Below are positions 1-7,701 of a DNA stretch of 17,700 nucleotides, one piece after another; the first letter of the stretch is position 1; every line of letters begins with the position of its first letter. Both the position numbers and the translations under genes were made by a program. The stretch is from assembly GCA_002493835.1 (NCBI GenBank), contig DLAA01000108.1, forward strand, positions 1 through 17,700, read 5' to 3'. Below the pieces are notes generated by a model, which ran no database searches, was not told where the DNA came from, and worked only from the letters and a program-made list of their open reading frames with translations. The stretch comes from Lachnospiraceae bacterium UBA7060 (GTDB lineage Bacteria; Bacillota; Clostridia; Lachnospirales; Lachnospiraceae).

Positions 1-78
1 GCCCGCGCGCTCGATTCAGAGAATGCTTCGCATTCTCCTTAAATGTTTCACGCTATCGCAATTTCCTATAGAATAAAA
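1..78 (-). repeat. Intergenic structured repeat, copy A (cut by window edge)
   Basis: Read on the minus strand this copy has four parts. First comes a conserved leader, TATAGGAAATTGCGATAGCG, then GTGAAACATTTAAGG. Next is an 8-bp hairpin with a 3-nt loop (arms 19-26 and 30-37, core GAATGC/GCATTC), and then the start of a GC-rich stem that runs off the window at position 1. It matches copy B (79-160) and copy D (16575-16650) across nearly its whole length. It holds no open frame. The homology is read by eye; a family of extragenic repeats is inferred. Confidence 0.7.
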
Positions 79-102
79 AATCGAGCGCCTGCGCGCTCGA
101 TT
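72..102 (-). terminator. Intrinsic terminator within repeat copy B
   Basis: On the minus strand a perfect 10-bp stem AATCGAGCGC/GCGCTCGATT with a 4-nt loop is followed directly by TTTTTTATTC. This is a textbook rho-independent terminator. It forms the end of repeat copy B, so the repeat itself could stop transcription coming from the CotH-family gene. Confidence 0.75.
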
Positions 103-160
103 CAGAGAATGCTTCGCATTCTTCCTGAATAGTTTACTCTGTCGCATTTTTTCCAAAAGC
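79..160 (-). repeat. Intergenic structured repeat, copy B
   Basis: This is a second, complete copy adjacent to copy A in the same orientation. On the minus strand it has the leader with TGCGACAGAGTAAAC, the GAATGC/GCATTC hairpin (arms 106-112 and 116-122), CTGAAT, and a 10-bp GC-rich hairpin at 79-102 running into a T tract. It lies downstream of the CotH-family gene, beyond that gene's own hairpin at 167-200. Copies A and B differ mostly in the leader, while the two hairpins are nearly identical, which suggests that secondary structure is what is kept. Confidence 0.7.
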
Positions 161-200
161 AACAATGCCGCTCAACCATCATCCCTGATGATTGGGCGGC
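153..200 (-). terminator. Probable terminator behind the CotH-family gene
   Basis: Eleven nt after the stop codon at 212-214, the minus strand folds into a long hairpin. Arms 167-181 and 186-200 pair over 14 of 15 positions, with one G-U pair and one mismatch, around a 4-nt loop. A weak T-rich tract, ATTGTTGCTTTTGG, follows. The stem is strong but the U tract is broken, so termination efficiency is uncertain. Confidence 0.55.
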
Positions 201-211
201 ACATTACTTTT

Positions 212-2110
212 TTATTTCTTTTCCCGCAGTCTTCCCTGCAGGATCATATCTCTCTCAATGGGTTTGGACTCATCAAATCTCTCTCCTGTCTTCACATCAT
301 ACCAGCCCTCGAGTTCCATTCCATCCGGCATCGCCCACATATCTTTCGGTTGTACGGGAATCAGTTTTTCACCTTTGATAACACCCATACTGGTTTCGAC
401 TTTACCTTGTTCTTCTCTAAAAGTGACTGTGCAGGTCTCTTTCCCCTCTATCCAAACCTCATCCAAAAAAATTTTTCTTTCTCTGACAAACTCCTTAACT
501 TTCTGCAGTCCTTCTACAATCTCCCCATCCCAGCCATTTTCGCTGTAATGCACACTCCACCTTACTCTGTCCATGGCAGCAGCAGCCTCGATCTGCCTAT
601 AATAGGCATCTATCTTTTCCTCATAGATCTCACGCATATAATCGGAGAAGAAGTCGGCATAACAAGCGGCAACTGCCTTTCTGAATTCCGCATGCTTATT
701 CAATTCCCTAAAAAGGGTAGTTCCCTCCAGGCGCTGGGTCATATACTCGAGATCCCGCGGATTCGCATTATAACTTCCCCGCTCTCCATATGCTTTATCG
801 TAATCCCAAACTGGTCCGGCAAAAATTTTATTGCTGACTCTGTCATTTGGTTTATAAAAGTAGGAACTGCTCGCACCGCCGCCATTATTCTTACTAATCT
901 CTTCTATTATATATTTTTCAACAAAGGAAGAAAGATCGATATACTCCAAATAACTCTTTCCCGTCTTTGGATTGATGCCGTCTGGTGCACGAACTGCAGC
1001 CTCCATCTCCGAAAATAGGTTCTGTATGTAAACTGCCTCCTCCTTAGACGCTCGTTCAGGGCTTTTAATCGTATAGTATTCCTTCGAAACCGTACTCTGA
1101 AAACCGCTGATCTCTTCTTTATATTTAGAGTAAACATCTCTCTCGATCTAATAACCACCTGTGATATCGACTGGTTCCTTGTCAAGCAGCACGCCTTTCA
1201 GAAAGTCATTCCCAAACAATTCCGCACTGCGGTAATTATGACTTACTTTTTTATTTTCTAATTCCAGGTTTCTGATCGAAACCCGCTCCTGATCGATCTC
1301 CACTTTCTCAGATAGCTGATACAATCCATGATATATCCCATTGACATATAAATCCACAAACGCTGACTCCGGCGCTCCTTCCATGTCTGCCGCAACTGCC
1401 ATGTCATAGGTGATCTTATTCCTGATATAAACGTCATCAGTCACATTACTCAAAAGAATCCAATGATCCGTCTTTCCCATTCCAAGCAGATCCGCCGGCT
1501 CACTCAGTCTGATTCCATAAGACTTTTTGGGCTTTTGCCACGTCTCATTTCCTCTTCCCGTAATATGCTTCAAATCGCTAATACAGGCCACACTGCCATT
1601 TGAGTCAACCAGCAGGAACTCTCCCGGCTCTTTATACTGTTTATCCGCATCAATCCACCCCATAGAACCGCTTTCCGTTTCAATAAAGAGTGTTGGGAGG
1701 TTTTGCGAATACATGATACACAATTTCATATCCCGGCAGACTGTCCCGTCCCTGAAAATAGTGCACTCATACACAGTATTCTCTTTCAGGGACGAAAGAG
1801 CCCTTCCGTTCTTTATATCAATCTCGTCTGTGCCATCATCAAACCTGGCGTAGTCCGCACCGTTCAAATCAATAAATACGTTTTGGGCAGCGCTGTAGCC
1901 TGGCAGGAATAAGTAACTGATCTCATCCTGCGCATTTTCAAAAAGACGAACGTTTATTTCCAGCTTTTTGCTCTTGATCCAGAAAAATGGCTCTCCCTCA
2001 GAAGTTGACCATTCTCCGGTATGTGAGTACCTGTTTCCCACAGCAATGCCAATCATCAAAGCAAAAAGCATCCCCATTAAGCTGACGCAAAGACCTGTTC
2101 TTTTCTTCAT
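212..2110 (-). pseudogene. CotH-family kinase, interrupted by an in-frame TAG
   Basis: The reading frame gives a 632-residue product with one internal stop at codon 321 (1148-1150). The ATG at 2108-2110 is chosen because AGGGTG lies 4-5 nt upstream; the upstream ATG at 2126-2128 has no site. Residues 1-25 are a signal anchor (MKKRT followed by a hydrophobic stretch). CotH-kinase features lie on both sides of the stop: RGNETWQKPKKSYGIRL near 186-202, HGLYQLSEKVEID near 261-273, and GPVWDYDKAYG near 432-442 with the metal-binding DYD. The last ~75 residues resemble an InlB B-repeat (GWYDVKTGERFD). CotH proteins are atypical secreted or spore-coat protein kinases. Here the stop replaces the Leu expected in the family motif GGYL(L/I)E, so one base change (TTG to TAG) explains it. 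The piece before the stop lacks the DYD catalytic region. It follows htpG by 37 nt and may be read from it. A sequencing error or amber readthrough is possible. Confidence 0.75.
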
Positions 2111-2147
2111 ATTCACCCTGTCATACACGTTTAGCAGTTTACATAAT

Positions 2148-4304
2148 CTATTTCGTCAACAACATCATAATCTCATTGCTTCGGGTCACAAACTTCGTCA
2201 TGGCCTCCGGCTCAAGGGGCGCCTGCTGTAACATTGCCAGATCATAGAGCTGCTCGCAGATCATCTTCACGTTCTCTCCATCTTGATGCTCCAATACATA
2301 CTGCACCAACGGATGGTTCGCATTTAAGATCAGTGTCTCACCCTCCTTGCCAAACATTCCCGTATCCATTCCCGGCATCGAATACATCTTCATCATGTCC
2401 TGCATCCTGCGTGTCTCTTCAGAGAGAGTAATCATGGAAGAAATCTTCTTATTTTTCAGCTTCTCAATTTTCACTTTGATGGTATCCTTCTTAAGGACCT
2501 TCTTCATCAGCTTAGCAACCGCCTCCGCCTGCTCTTCCATCTCCTTCTCTGCTTTTTTAGAAGTCTTTGCCTTGAAGACATCTGTCAAATCCGCATCGAT
2601 TCTCTGGAACTTAATCCCCTCATTCTTAGCCTCCAGCTGGGAAACGAAGGGCTGATCAATATTATGTGTCAGAATCACGGCATCCATCTTCGCAGCCTTA
2701 AACATGTTGATATACTGGCTCTGCTGTTTTTCATCAGTCACATAGTAAATAACTTTCTTCTTCTCCTCCTCCGTTTCCTCCTCTTCCTCTTCCGAATCAT
2801 CCACGATCTCGGCTTCTACCTTCTCGCCGTTCTCGTCTACCGCTTCGGCTTCTTCCTTCTCCACTGCTGCCTCAGCTTCCCCTTTGTCGTCATTCTCATC
2901 AACTGCCTCAGCTTCTGTCTTTTCGCCGCTTTCTTCAGCAGCATTCTCACCTTCCTGCACTTCGTCGGGATCAGTCTTATTGACCTCCAAACACTCCGGC
3001 AGAGTCATGTACTCGCCGTCCAAATTCTTAAAGAGGATATAATCTGTCATCTTCTCACAGAATTTATCATCCTTCAAGCAGCCAAATTTGATGAAAGGAC
3101 TGATATCATCCCAGTATTTTTCGTACTCCTCCTTCTCTGTCTTACACATACCGGAAAGCTTATCCGCCACTTTCTTCGTGATATACTCACTGATCTTTTT
3201 CACAAAGCCGTCATTCTGCAGTGCACTTCTCGACACGTTAAGCGGCAGATCGGGACAATCGATCACACCTTTTAACAGAAGCAAAAATTCAGGAATAACC
3301 TCTTTGATATTGTCTGCAATAAACACCTGGTTATTATATAGTTTAATAGTCCCTTCAATGGACTCGTACTCCATGTTGATTTTTGGGAAATAGAGAATCC
3401 CCTTCATATTGAAAGGATAATCCATATTCAGATGAATCCAAAACAAGGGCTCCTTGTAATCCTGGAAAACCTTTCTATAAAATTCCAAATACTCTTCCTT
3501 TGTGCACTCATTGGGATGCTTCGTCCACAGGGGAGTTGTCTCGTTGAGAAGTTCGGGACGCTTTTTGATCTTGAATTTTTGTTCGTCCTCCTCCTTCTCC
3601 TTCTTAATCTCCTCCACAACTTCATCCGTATCCAGCTTTTCATCCGCCGTGATTATCTGAGTATCTGTAGTGTTCGCCTTGGAAAGATAAATCTCTGTGG
3701 GCATAAAGGAGCAGTATTTCTTAATTACCTCTCTTGCCTTATACTCATTGCAGAATTCCAGACAGTCTTCGTTCAGGAAAAGGGTAATCTCCGTTCCCAC
3801 CTGCGTCCTCGTTCCATCCTCCATATCAAACTCTGTGCCGCCGTCACAAGACCAGTGTACCGCCTGTGCACCTTCCCTGTAAGAAAGTGTATCGATCTGC
3901 ACCTCGTCCGCCACCATGAAAGCAGAATAAAAACCAAGTCCGAAATGACCAATGATCTGATCCTCATTCGCCTTATCTTTGTATTTCTCAATAAAATCCG
4001 TAGCGCCAGAAAAGGCAATTTGATTAATATACTCTTCCACCTCATCCGCTGTCATACCGAGACCATTATCAATAAATTTAAGAGTTTTTTCCTCCGGATT
4101 GACGATTACCTGTATTTTCGGCTTATAATCCTCCGGCACGGTATACTCGCCCATCATATCCAGCTTCTTCAGTTTGGTGATCGCATCACATCCGTTAGAG
4201 ATCAGTTCTCTGAAAAAGATGTCATGATCCGAATAGAGCCACTTTTTGATAATAGGGAAAATATTGTCGCTGTTAATTGATAAATTGCCATGTTTCGCTG
4301 CCAT
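2148..4304 (-). CDS. htpG: Molecular chaperone HtpG (Hsp90 family)
   Basis: This is a 718-residue cytosolic ATP-dependent chaperone of the Hsp90 family, which acts as a dimer on late folding intermediates. The N-terminal GHKL ATPase shows FFRELISNGCDA (residues 30-41, with the ATP-site Glu), DNGLGM (79-84) and GHFGLGFYSAF (119-129). The middle domain has LPLNVSRSALQ (353-363), and the C-terminal dimerisation part ends in MTKFVTRSNEIMMLL. The start at 4304 has AAAGGA about 10 nt upstream, and the protein from there matches the family N terminus (MAAKHGNLSINSDNIF); the frame stays open further upstream but is not needed. It is longer than typical bacterial HtpG (roughly 620-650) because of an acidic insertion at residues ~444-516. 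A CIRCE operator upstream indicates HrcA control and heat-shock induction. Family assignment is very secure. Confidence 0.96.
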   Translation of the reverse strand: MAAKHGNLSINSDNIFPIIKKWLYSDHDIFFRELISNGCDAITKLKKLDMMGEYTVPEDYKPKIQVIVNPEEKTLKFIDNGLGMTADEVEEYINQIAFSGATDFIEKYKDKANEDQIIGHFGLGFYSAFMVADEVQIDTLSYREGAQAVHWSCDGGTEFDMEDGTRTQVGTEITLFLNEDCLEFCNEYKAREVIKKYCSFMPTEIYLSKANTTDTQIITADEKLDTDEVVEEIKKEKEEDEQKFKIKKRPELLNETTPLWTKHPNECTKEEYLEFYRKVFQDYKEPLFWIHLNMDYPFNMKGILYFPKINMEYESIEGTIKLYNNQVFIADNIKEVIPEFLLLLKGVIDCPDLPLNVSRSALQNDGFVKKISEYITKKVADKLSGMCKTEKEEYEKYWDDISPFIKFGCLKDDKFCEKMTDYILFKNLDGEYMTLPECLEVNKTDPDEVQEGENAAEESGEKTEAEAVDENDDKGEAEAAVEKEEAEAVDENGEKVEAEIVDDSEEEEEETEEEKKKVIYYVTDEKQQSQYINMFKAAKMDAVILTHNIDQPFVSQLEAKNEGIKFQRIDADLTDVFKAKTSKKAEKEMEEQAEAVAKLMKKVLKKDTIKVKIEKLKNKKISSMITLSEETRRMQDMMKMYSMPGMDTGMFGKEGETLILNANHPLVQYVLEHQDGENVKMICEQLYDLAMLQQAPLEPEAMTKFVTRSNEIMMLLTK

Positions 4305-4374
4305 TTTCTCACTTTCCTTTCCATTTCTGTTCAATCCGGCCGCATTGCCGTCCCATATTTTCTTCCTGTGGAAT

Positions 4375-4403
4375 AGTTTAATACCCTTAATTTTAGAAGT
4401 CAA
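4375..4403 (-). promoter_or_regulatory. Candidate htpG promoter
   Basis: On the minus strand TTGACT (4403-4398), a 17-nt spacer and TAAACT (4380-4375) match the sigma-A pattern at 5/6 and 4/6 positions. This gives a leader of roughly 65 nt before the htpG ATG. A rival is a perfect TATAAT at 4482-4477 with no recognisable -35. That site would put CIRCE inside the transcribed leader, the more usual arrangement. Confidence 0.5.
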
Positions 4404-4410
4404 GGAAAAA

Positions 4411-4437
4411 CTAGCACTCGTCAGGCAAGAGTGCTAG
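4411..4437 (-). promoter_or_regulatory. CIRCE operator (HrcA binding site)
   Basis: The 9-bp inverted repeat CTAGCACTC / GAGTGCTAG is perfect and separated by 9 nt (GTCAGGCAA). This matches the CIRCE consensus TTAGCACTC-N9-GAGTGCTAA except for the outermost base pair. CIRCE is bound by the heat-shock repressor HrcA. It lies about 107 nt upstream of the htpG start codon, and htpG is the only gene it can sensibly control. Confidence 0.95.
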
Positions 4438-4462
4438 TAATTTATCAATTTCCCTTATTTTA

Positions 4463-4476
4463 TGCGGGTTTCCGCA
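4463..4476 (-). other. Small hairpin between the PrsA-like gene and CIRCE
   Basis: A perfect 5-bp stem TGCGG/CCGCA with a 4-nt loop lies 20 nt beyond the stop codon of the PrsA-like gene. On the minus strand it is followed by TAAAATAAGG rather than a U tract, so it is at best a weak terminator for that gene. Confidence 0.3.
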
Positions 4477-4496
4477 ATTATAAACTTTTTCTAAAG

Positions 4497-5570
4497 TCAC
4501 CTTTCATTTCCAAAATACTGGGAATACACCTCAAAGAAATTCTGTGTCGTCACATTCTCATCGTGAATAAAGTTCACCGTATCCCACAGCTCCTCATTCA
4601 AATTTCGAGTAAGCGTAGCCACATAGGCATCGTACTCCTGTCCGAAAGCCTCCTCCTGCCGCTGCTCTACAATTTTTATTTTGTTTGCATCCGTTTCTTC
4701 GCGGTCAAAAGTATTGATACATTTGATGATATGATATCCGAATTCGGTCTCCACAATATCACTAATCTCACCTGTTCCCAGATTAAACGCCGCTGTCTCA
4801 AAAGCCTCCTCCATCTCCCCCTTGCCAAAGGAGTAGGTCGCTTTATCGTCCTCGCTGTACTTACGGATCAAGGAGTCAAAATCCTCTCCCTCTCTGGCCT
4901 GCACAAGTGCCTCCTGGGCCCGTTTATAAGCCTCCTGCCTAGCCTCCTCGTTATACTCTATTTTCTTTCCCGTACTGTCCAGGGTATAGGTTTTTATCAG
5001 GATATGCTGCACTGTAATGGTACGAGCCTCGTCGTCACTGATCTCCGGATTGATGTCCTTAATCGTATACTGGTACATTTTCTCCGCCAGGGCAAGCTCT
5101 GTGTATAGGGACTTGACCGTCTTTTCATTGACGCCCATCTGGTCAATCTCTTGCTCTGAGAGGGTATCATAATAGGCCTTTGCCGCATTCTCCGCCCGCG
5201 CCTTCTCCTCTTCATCCAGACTTACCTCATACTTTTCTGCCATCAGATTCATCGTCTTTATCTGAGCAATCTGGGCTAATGCAATATTCTTTACGTTTTC
5301 TTCTAAAGTCACACCGTCAGCCTTTGTGTCCCAAATTTCTCTTCCATATACGCTCTCATACCGATTCTGAATCGTGGTCAAATATACCATCAGCTCAGGC
5401 AGGCTGCAGGAACTGGTTTCAATCCGAAAAATTTCATCTCTGTCAAACCCCGTGGTAAGAACCACCTTCGTACCCATACCCCCGCTGTCTCCACATCCCA
5501 TAAGCATTCCGACAGCCACACCTGCCGCCAGCATATATGCCGCTATCCTATTTCGTTTCTTTTGACCCAT
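4497..5570 (-). CDS. PrsA-like foldase lipoprotein (parvulin peptidyl-prolyl isomerase)
   Basis: This 357-residue exported lipoprotein catalyses cis-trans isomerisation of peptidyl-prolyl bonds and helps secreted proteins fold at the membrane-wall interface. MGQKKRNR, a hydrophobic stretch and the lipobox LMGC (Cys26 as the lipidated residue) form a type II signal peptide. Residues ~85-180 form a helical SurA/PrsA N domain. The parvulin domain spans ~185-290, beginning TVQHILIK, with FDSLIRKYSED, FGKGEM and the closing FGYHIIKC. A helical tail follows to 357. It is longer than B. subtilis PrsA (about 290). The start has a strong GGGAGGAAT site. The PHP gene ends 42 nt upstream, so the two are probably co-transcribed. 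The C-terminal extension is the only part without a clear match. Confidence 0.88.
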   Translation of the reverse strand: MGQKKRNRIAAYMLAAGVAVGMLMGCGDSGGMGTKVVLTTGFDRDEIFRIETSSCSLPELMVYLTTIQNRYESVYGREIWDTKADGVTLEENVKNIALAQIAQIKTMNLMAEKYEVSLDEEEKARAENAAKAYYDTLSEQEIDQMGVNEKTVKSLYTELALAEKMYQYTIKDINPEISDDEARTITVQHILIKTYTLDSTGKKIEYNEEARQEAYKRAQEALVQAREGEDFDSLIRKYSEDDKATYSFGKGEMEEAFETAAFNLGTGEISDIVETEFGYHIIKCINTFDREETDANKIKIVEQRQEEAFGQEYDAYVATLTRNLNEELWDTVNFIHDENVTTQNFFEVYSQYFGNER

Positions 5571-5612
5571 ATTCCTCCCTGCCTCTGCCCGGCTCTATCT
5601 TTTATCTGCTTT

Positions 5613-6401
5613 TCACTGAGATAATTCTATGATGTTACCCTCAGTGATAACGTTTCCCTCTTTGTCATACCATACTTTCCCATCAGTAAGTACATAATCC
5701 TCCCCCGTAAGATACGCCTGCACGTAATCCTGAGGCGAGTGCAGTTTTCTGCGAAAAGCTACACCGCCTCCAAACAGCGCTGTAGAATGAATGTCCGATC
5801 CGGCACTCATGGGAAAGCCATGCGCTCTCGCATAGGCGACGGCTCTTACGTCAAATACACTCTTGTCACGCCCCGTCCCGGAATACTGATGATGAGCTGC
5901 ATTGATTCCCTCCACACCATCCACCCATTTCGGAAAAAGCCGCACCTCAGGGATATAATACTCTTCCCTGTAAGGATGTGCATGCATCACCAGCCCGCCT
6001 GTCTCATGCACCAGCGCATACTGCTCTTCCACAGTTATATGGCGAAGCTCTGGATGTGATTTCATCCATTTCTTATCAATCCCGTACAACAAAAATTCCG
6101 TTGCATCGTAGCCGGCCTCATAGCCAAAGAAGACATCCAGCCCAATTTTGTCCCCCTCCGCTTTCGCATGCTCATAGCCCAGGCAAAAGCGATCCACCCA
6201 TTCCTCCCAGGGCATATTCCGGTCCACGGCAGTGTTTCCGCCCCAATTGTGGTCCGTCACAAAAATTCCGGTATAACCGTATTCTTTACAGGCTCTGGCC
6301 ATCTGTGCCCCTGTGCTTTTTGCGCAGGCACTGGATTCTGATGTGTGAAGATGTGTCTCATATAAATAAGGATATCTGTCCCGTATTTTTGCTTCTGTCA
6401 T
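5613..6401 (-). CDS. PHP-domain metal-dependent phosphoesterase
   Basis: The 262-residue protein has the metal-ligand pattern of the PHP (polymerase and histidinol phosphatase) superfamily: HLH at 17-19, TDH at 49-51, a central Glu near 95, MHAHP at 139-143, and GSDIH at 201-205. This fits a stand-alone trinuclear-metal hydrolase, but the substrate cannot be read from sequence. No polymerase or tRNA-binding domain is attached. The ATG at 6399-6401 is preferred: AGGA lies about 5 nt upstream and the family-like sequence RYPYLYETHLHT begins just after. The frame stays open a further 60 codons upstream only by running through repeat copy C and a hairpin, so that extension is not believed. The gene is followed closely by the PrsA-like lipoprotein gene. 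Confidence 0.85.
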   Translation of the reverse strand: MTEAKIRDRYPYLYETHLHTSESSACAKSTGAQMARACKEYGYTGIFVTDHNWGGNTAVDRNMPWEEWVDRFCLGYEHAKAEGDKIGLDVFFGYEAGYDATEFLLYGIDKKWMKSHPELRHITVEEQYALVHETGGLVMHAHPYREEYYIPEVRLFPKWVDGVEGINAAHHQYSGTGRDKSVFDVRAVAYARAHGFPMSAGSDIHSTALFGGGVAFRRKLHSPQDYVQAYLTGEDYVLTDGKVWYDKEGNVITEGNIIELSQ

Positions 6402-6420
6402 ATGATCCTGCCCCTTAATA

Positions 6421-6476
6421 AATCGAGCGTCTGCGCTCGATTTGGTTTTACACTGCCGCAATTTCTTACAAGGTAG
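6421..6476 (-). repeat. Intergenic structured repeat, copy C (short form)
   Basis: On the minus strand it has the leader TAAGAAATTGCGGCAGTGTA followed directly by the hairpin AATCGAGCG/CGCTCGATT (arms 6434-6442 and 6421-6429). The GAATGC hairpin of copies A and B is missing. The end hairpin sits about 19 nt before the PHP start codon, immediately upstream of its ribosome-binding region, and the T tract after it is poor (TATTAAGG). Relation to copies A and B rests on the leader and the matching stem. Confidence 0.6.
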
Positions 6477-6517
6477 AAAAGGATCAAATTGTATGCTGAA
6501 GCATAGCAATCTAATCC
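6476..6517 (-). terminator. Probable ilvE terminator
   Basis: About 43 nt behind the ilvE stop the minus strand forms a long imperfect hairpin. Arms 6501-6517 and 6481-6496 pair around a TTCA loop with one bulge and G-U pairs, followed by TTTTCTACC. It lies between ilvE and repeat copy C, so it probably ends ilvE transcription before the PHP gene. Confidence 0.55.
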
Positions 6518-6559
6518 TTCTCCCTTTTGTACTTCCATTTGAATACAGCTTCTTTTCTC

Positions 6560-7585
6560 TTACTTGATTACATGAATCCATCCCTTGGGCGCTTCGATTC
6601 TTCCCATCTGAATGCCTGTCAGCGTATCATACAGCTTCTTGGTAACTGATCCCATTTCACTCATGCCGCTGGGAAAAGCAATCTCTTTTCCATGATCCAC
6701 AATCTTGCCCACAGGTGAAATGACAGCCGCCGTGCCGCACAAACCGCACTCTGCGAAATCCTTTACCTCCTCAAAAGGAATCGCCCTCTCCTCCACCTCA
6801 AGACCCAAATAATCCTTTGCCACTGTCATCAGGGATCGTCTGGTAATGGAGGGAAGAATGCTGTTCGACTTCGGCGTCACTACTTTATTATCCCTCGTCA
6901 CAAACAGAAAATTCGCGCCGCCGGTCTCCTCTACGAACGTTCTGGTACCCGCATCCAAGTACATATTTTCATCGTACCCTTCCTCGTGAGCCGTTACTAT
7001 AGCGTGAAGACTCATTGCATAGTTTAATCCCGCCTTAATATGTCCTGTACCGTGCGGAGCCGCCCGGTCGAAATCGCTCACTTTAATGGTCAGAGGCTTC
7101 ACACCTCCCTTAAAGTAAGGTCCCACAGGCGTTGTAAAAACTCTGAATTGATACTCCTCTGCCGGCTTCACACCGATCACAGGAGAAATGCCAAACATAT
7201 ATGGTCTGATATAGAGAGTCGCACCGGAGCCATAAGGCGGCACATAAGCCTCGTTCGCCGCTACCACATCTGTCACAGCCTGCACAAATCGCTCCTTCGG
7301 AAACACCGGCATCTCCAATCTCTTACAAGAGTCCTCCATACGCTGTGCGTTCAAGTCGGGGCGGAAAGTCACGATATGCCCATCCTCAGTTGTGTATGCC
7401 TTCATTCCTTCAAAGCAGGTCTGCGCATACTGCAGGACGCCGGCGCACTCGCTCATCACAATATTGGCATCTTCTGTCAGCACTCCCTCATCCCAGGCAC
7501 CATTTTTATAATTTGCCACAAAACGCTTATCCGTCTCCTGATAGCTGAAGCCCATATTAGCCCAATCCAAATTCTTTTTTTCCAT
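6560..7585 (-). CDS. ilvE: Branched-chain amino acid aminotransferase
   Basis: This 341-residue PLP-dependent class IV aminotransferase interconverts valine, leucine and isoleucine with their 2-oxo acids, using the 2-oxoglutarate/glutamate pair. Landmarks of the longer, eukaryote-like BCAT subfamily are CFEGMKAY (57-64), FRPDLNAQRM (74-83), LYIRPYMFG (124-132), HIKAGLNYA with the Schiff-base Lys184, and EETGGANFLFV (219-229). The start at 7585 has GAGGGG about 9 nt upstream and gives the usual family N terminus (KKNLDWANMGFSYQ); a longer open frame upstream adds 13 unlikely residues. It appears to be a single-gene unit with its own promoter and terminator. I found no T-box or leader peptide in the 116 nt upstream, so control by amino acids is not evident. 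Confidence 0.95.
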   Translation of the reverse strand: MEKKNLDWANMGFSYQETDKRFVANYKNGAWDEGVLTEDANIVMSECAGVLQYAQTCFEGMKAYTTEDGHIVTFRPDLNAQRMEDSCKRLEMPVFPKERFVQAVTDVVAANEAYVPPYGSGATLYIRPYMFGISPVIGVKPAEEYQFRVFTTPVGPYFKGGVKPLTIKVSDFDRAAPHGTGHIKAGLNYAMSLHAIVTAHEEGYDENMYLDAGTRTFVEETGGANFLFVTRDNKVVTPKSNSILPSITRRSLMTVAKDYLGLEVEERAIPFEEVKDFAECGLCGTAAVISPVGKIVDHGKEIAFPSGMSEMGSVTKKLYDTLTGIQMGRIEAPKGWIHVIK

Positions 7586-7670
7586 AACGTCTAACCCCTC
7601 TCTTCTGCCCTCTTTCGTAACCATTCATTCTTCTCATAGTTACAAGCGTCAAGTACTCGCTTCTTTATAT

Positions 7671-7696
7671 ATTATACCTTTGATTTCAAAAGTCAA
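7671..7696 (-). promoter_or_regulatory. Possible ilvE promoter
   Basis: A perfect TATAAT (7676-7671) lies about 86 nt before the ilvE ATG. TTGACT (7696-7691) is present but only 14 nt upstream of it, shorter than the optimal 17. The intergenic position, just behind the stop of the kinase gene, supports a promoter. The -35 assignment is weak. Confidence 0.4.
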
Positions 7697-7701
7697 GTCT
7701 G

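Noticed and set aside
1..160. Adjacent copies A and B considered as a CRISPR array
   Set aside because: Only two units of ~80 nt, with internal hairpins and no short unique spacers; similar copies lie elsewhere singly.
907..1185. Alternative minus-strand frame across the CotH interruption, suggesting a frameshift
   Set aside because: The correct CotH frame continues in register on both sides of the TAG; this frame gives an Arg-rich shadow with no family resemblance.
3432..4280. Long plus-strand frame opposite htpG (282 codons), and similar frames opposite other genes
   Set aside because: These are complements of well-supported genes, with no ribosome-binding sites or recognisable domains.
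6402..6581. 60-codon N-terminal extension of the PHP protein
   Set aside because: It crosses the ilvE terminator hairpin and repeat copy C and overlaps the end of ilvE; the internal ATG has a ribosome-binding site and the family's normal start.
7586..7701. T-box riboswitch or leader peptide upstream of ilvE
   Set aside because: The gap is only 116 nt and has no T-box sequence, specifier stem or run of branched-chain codons.
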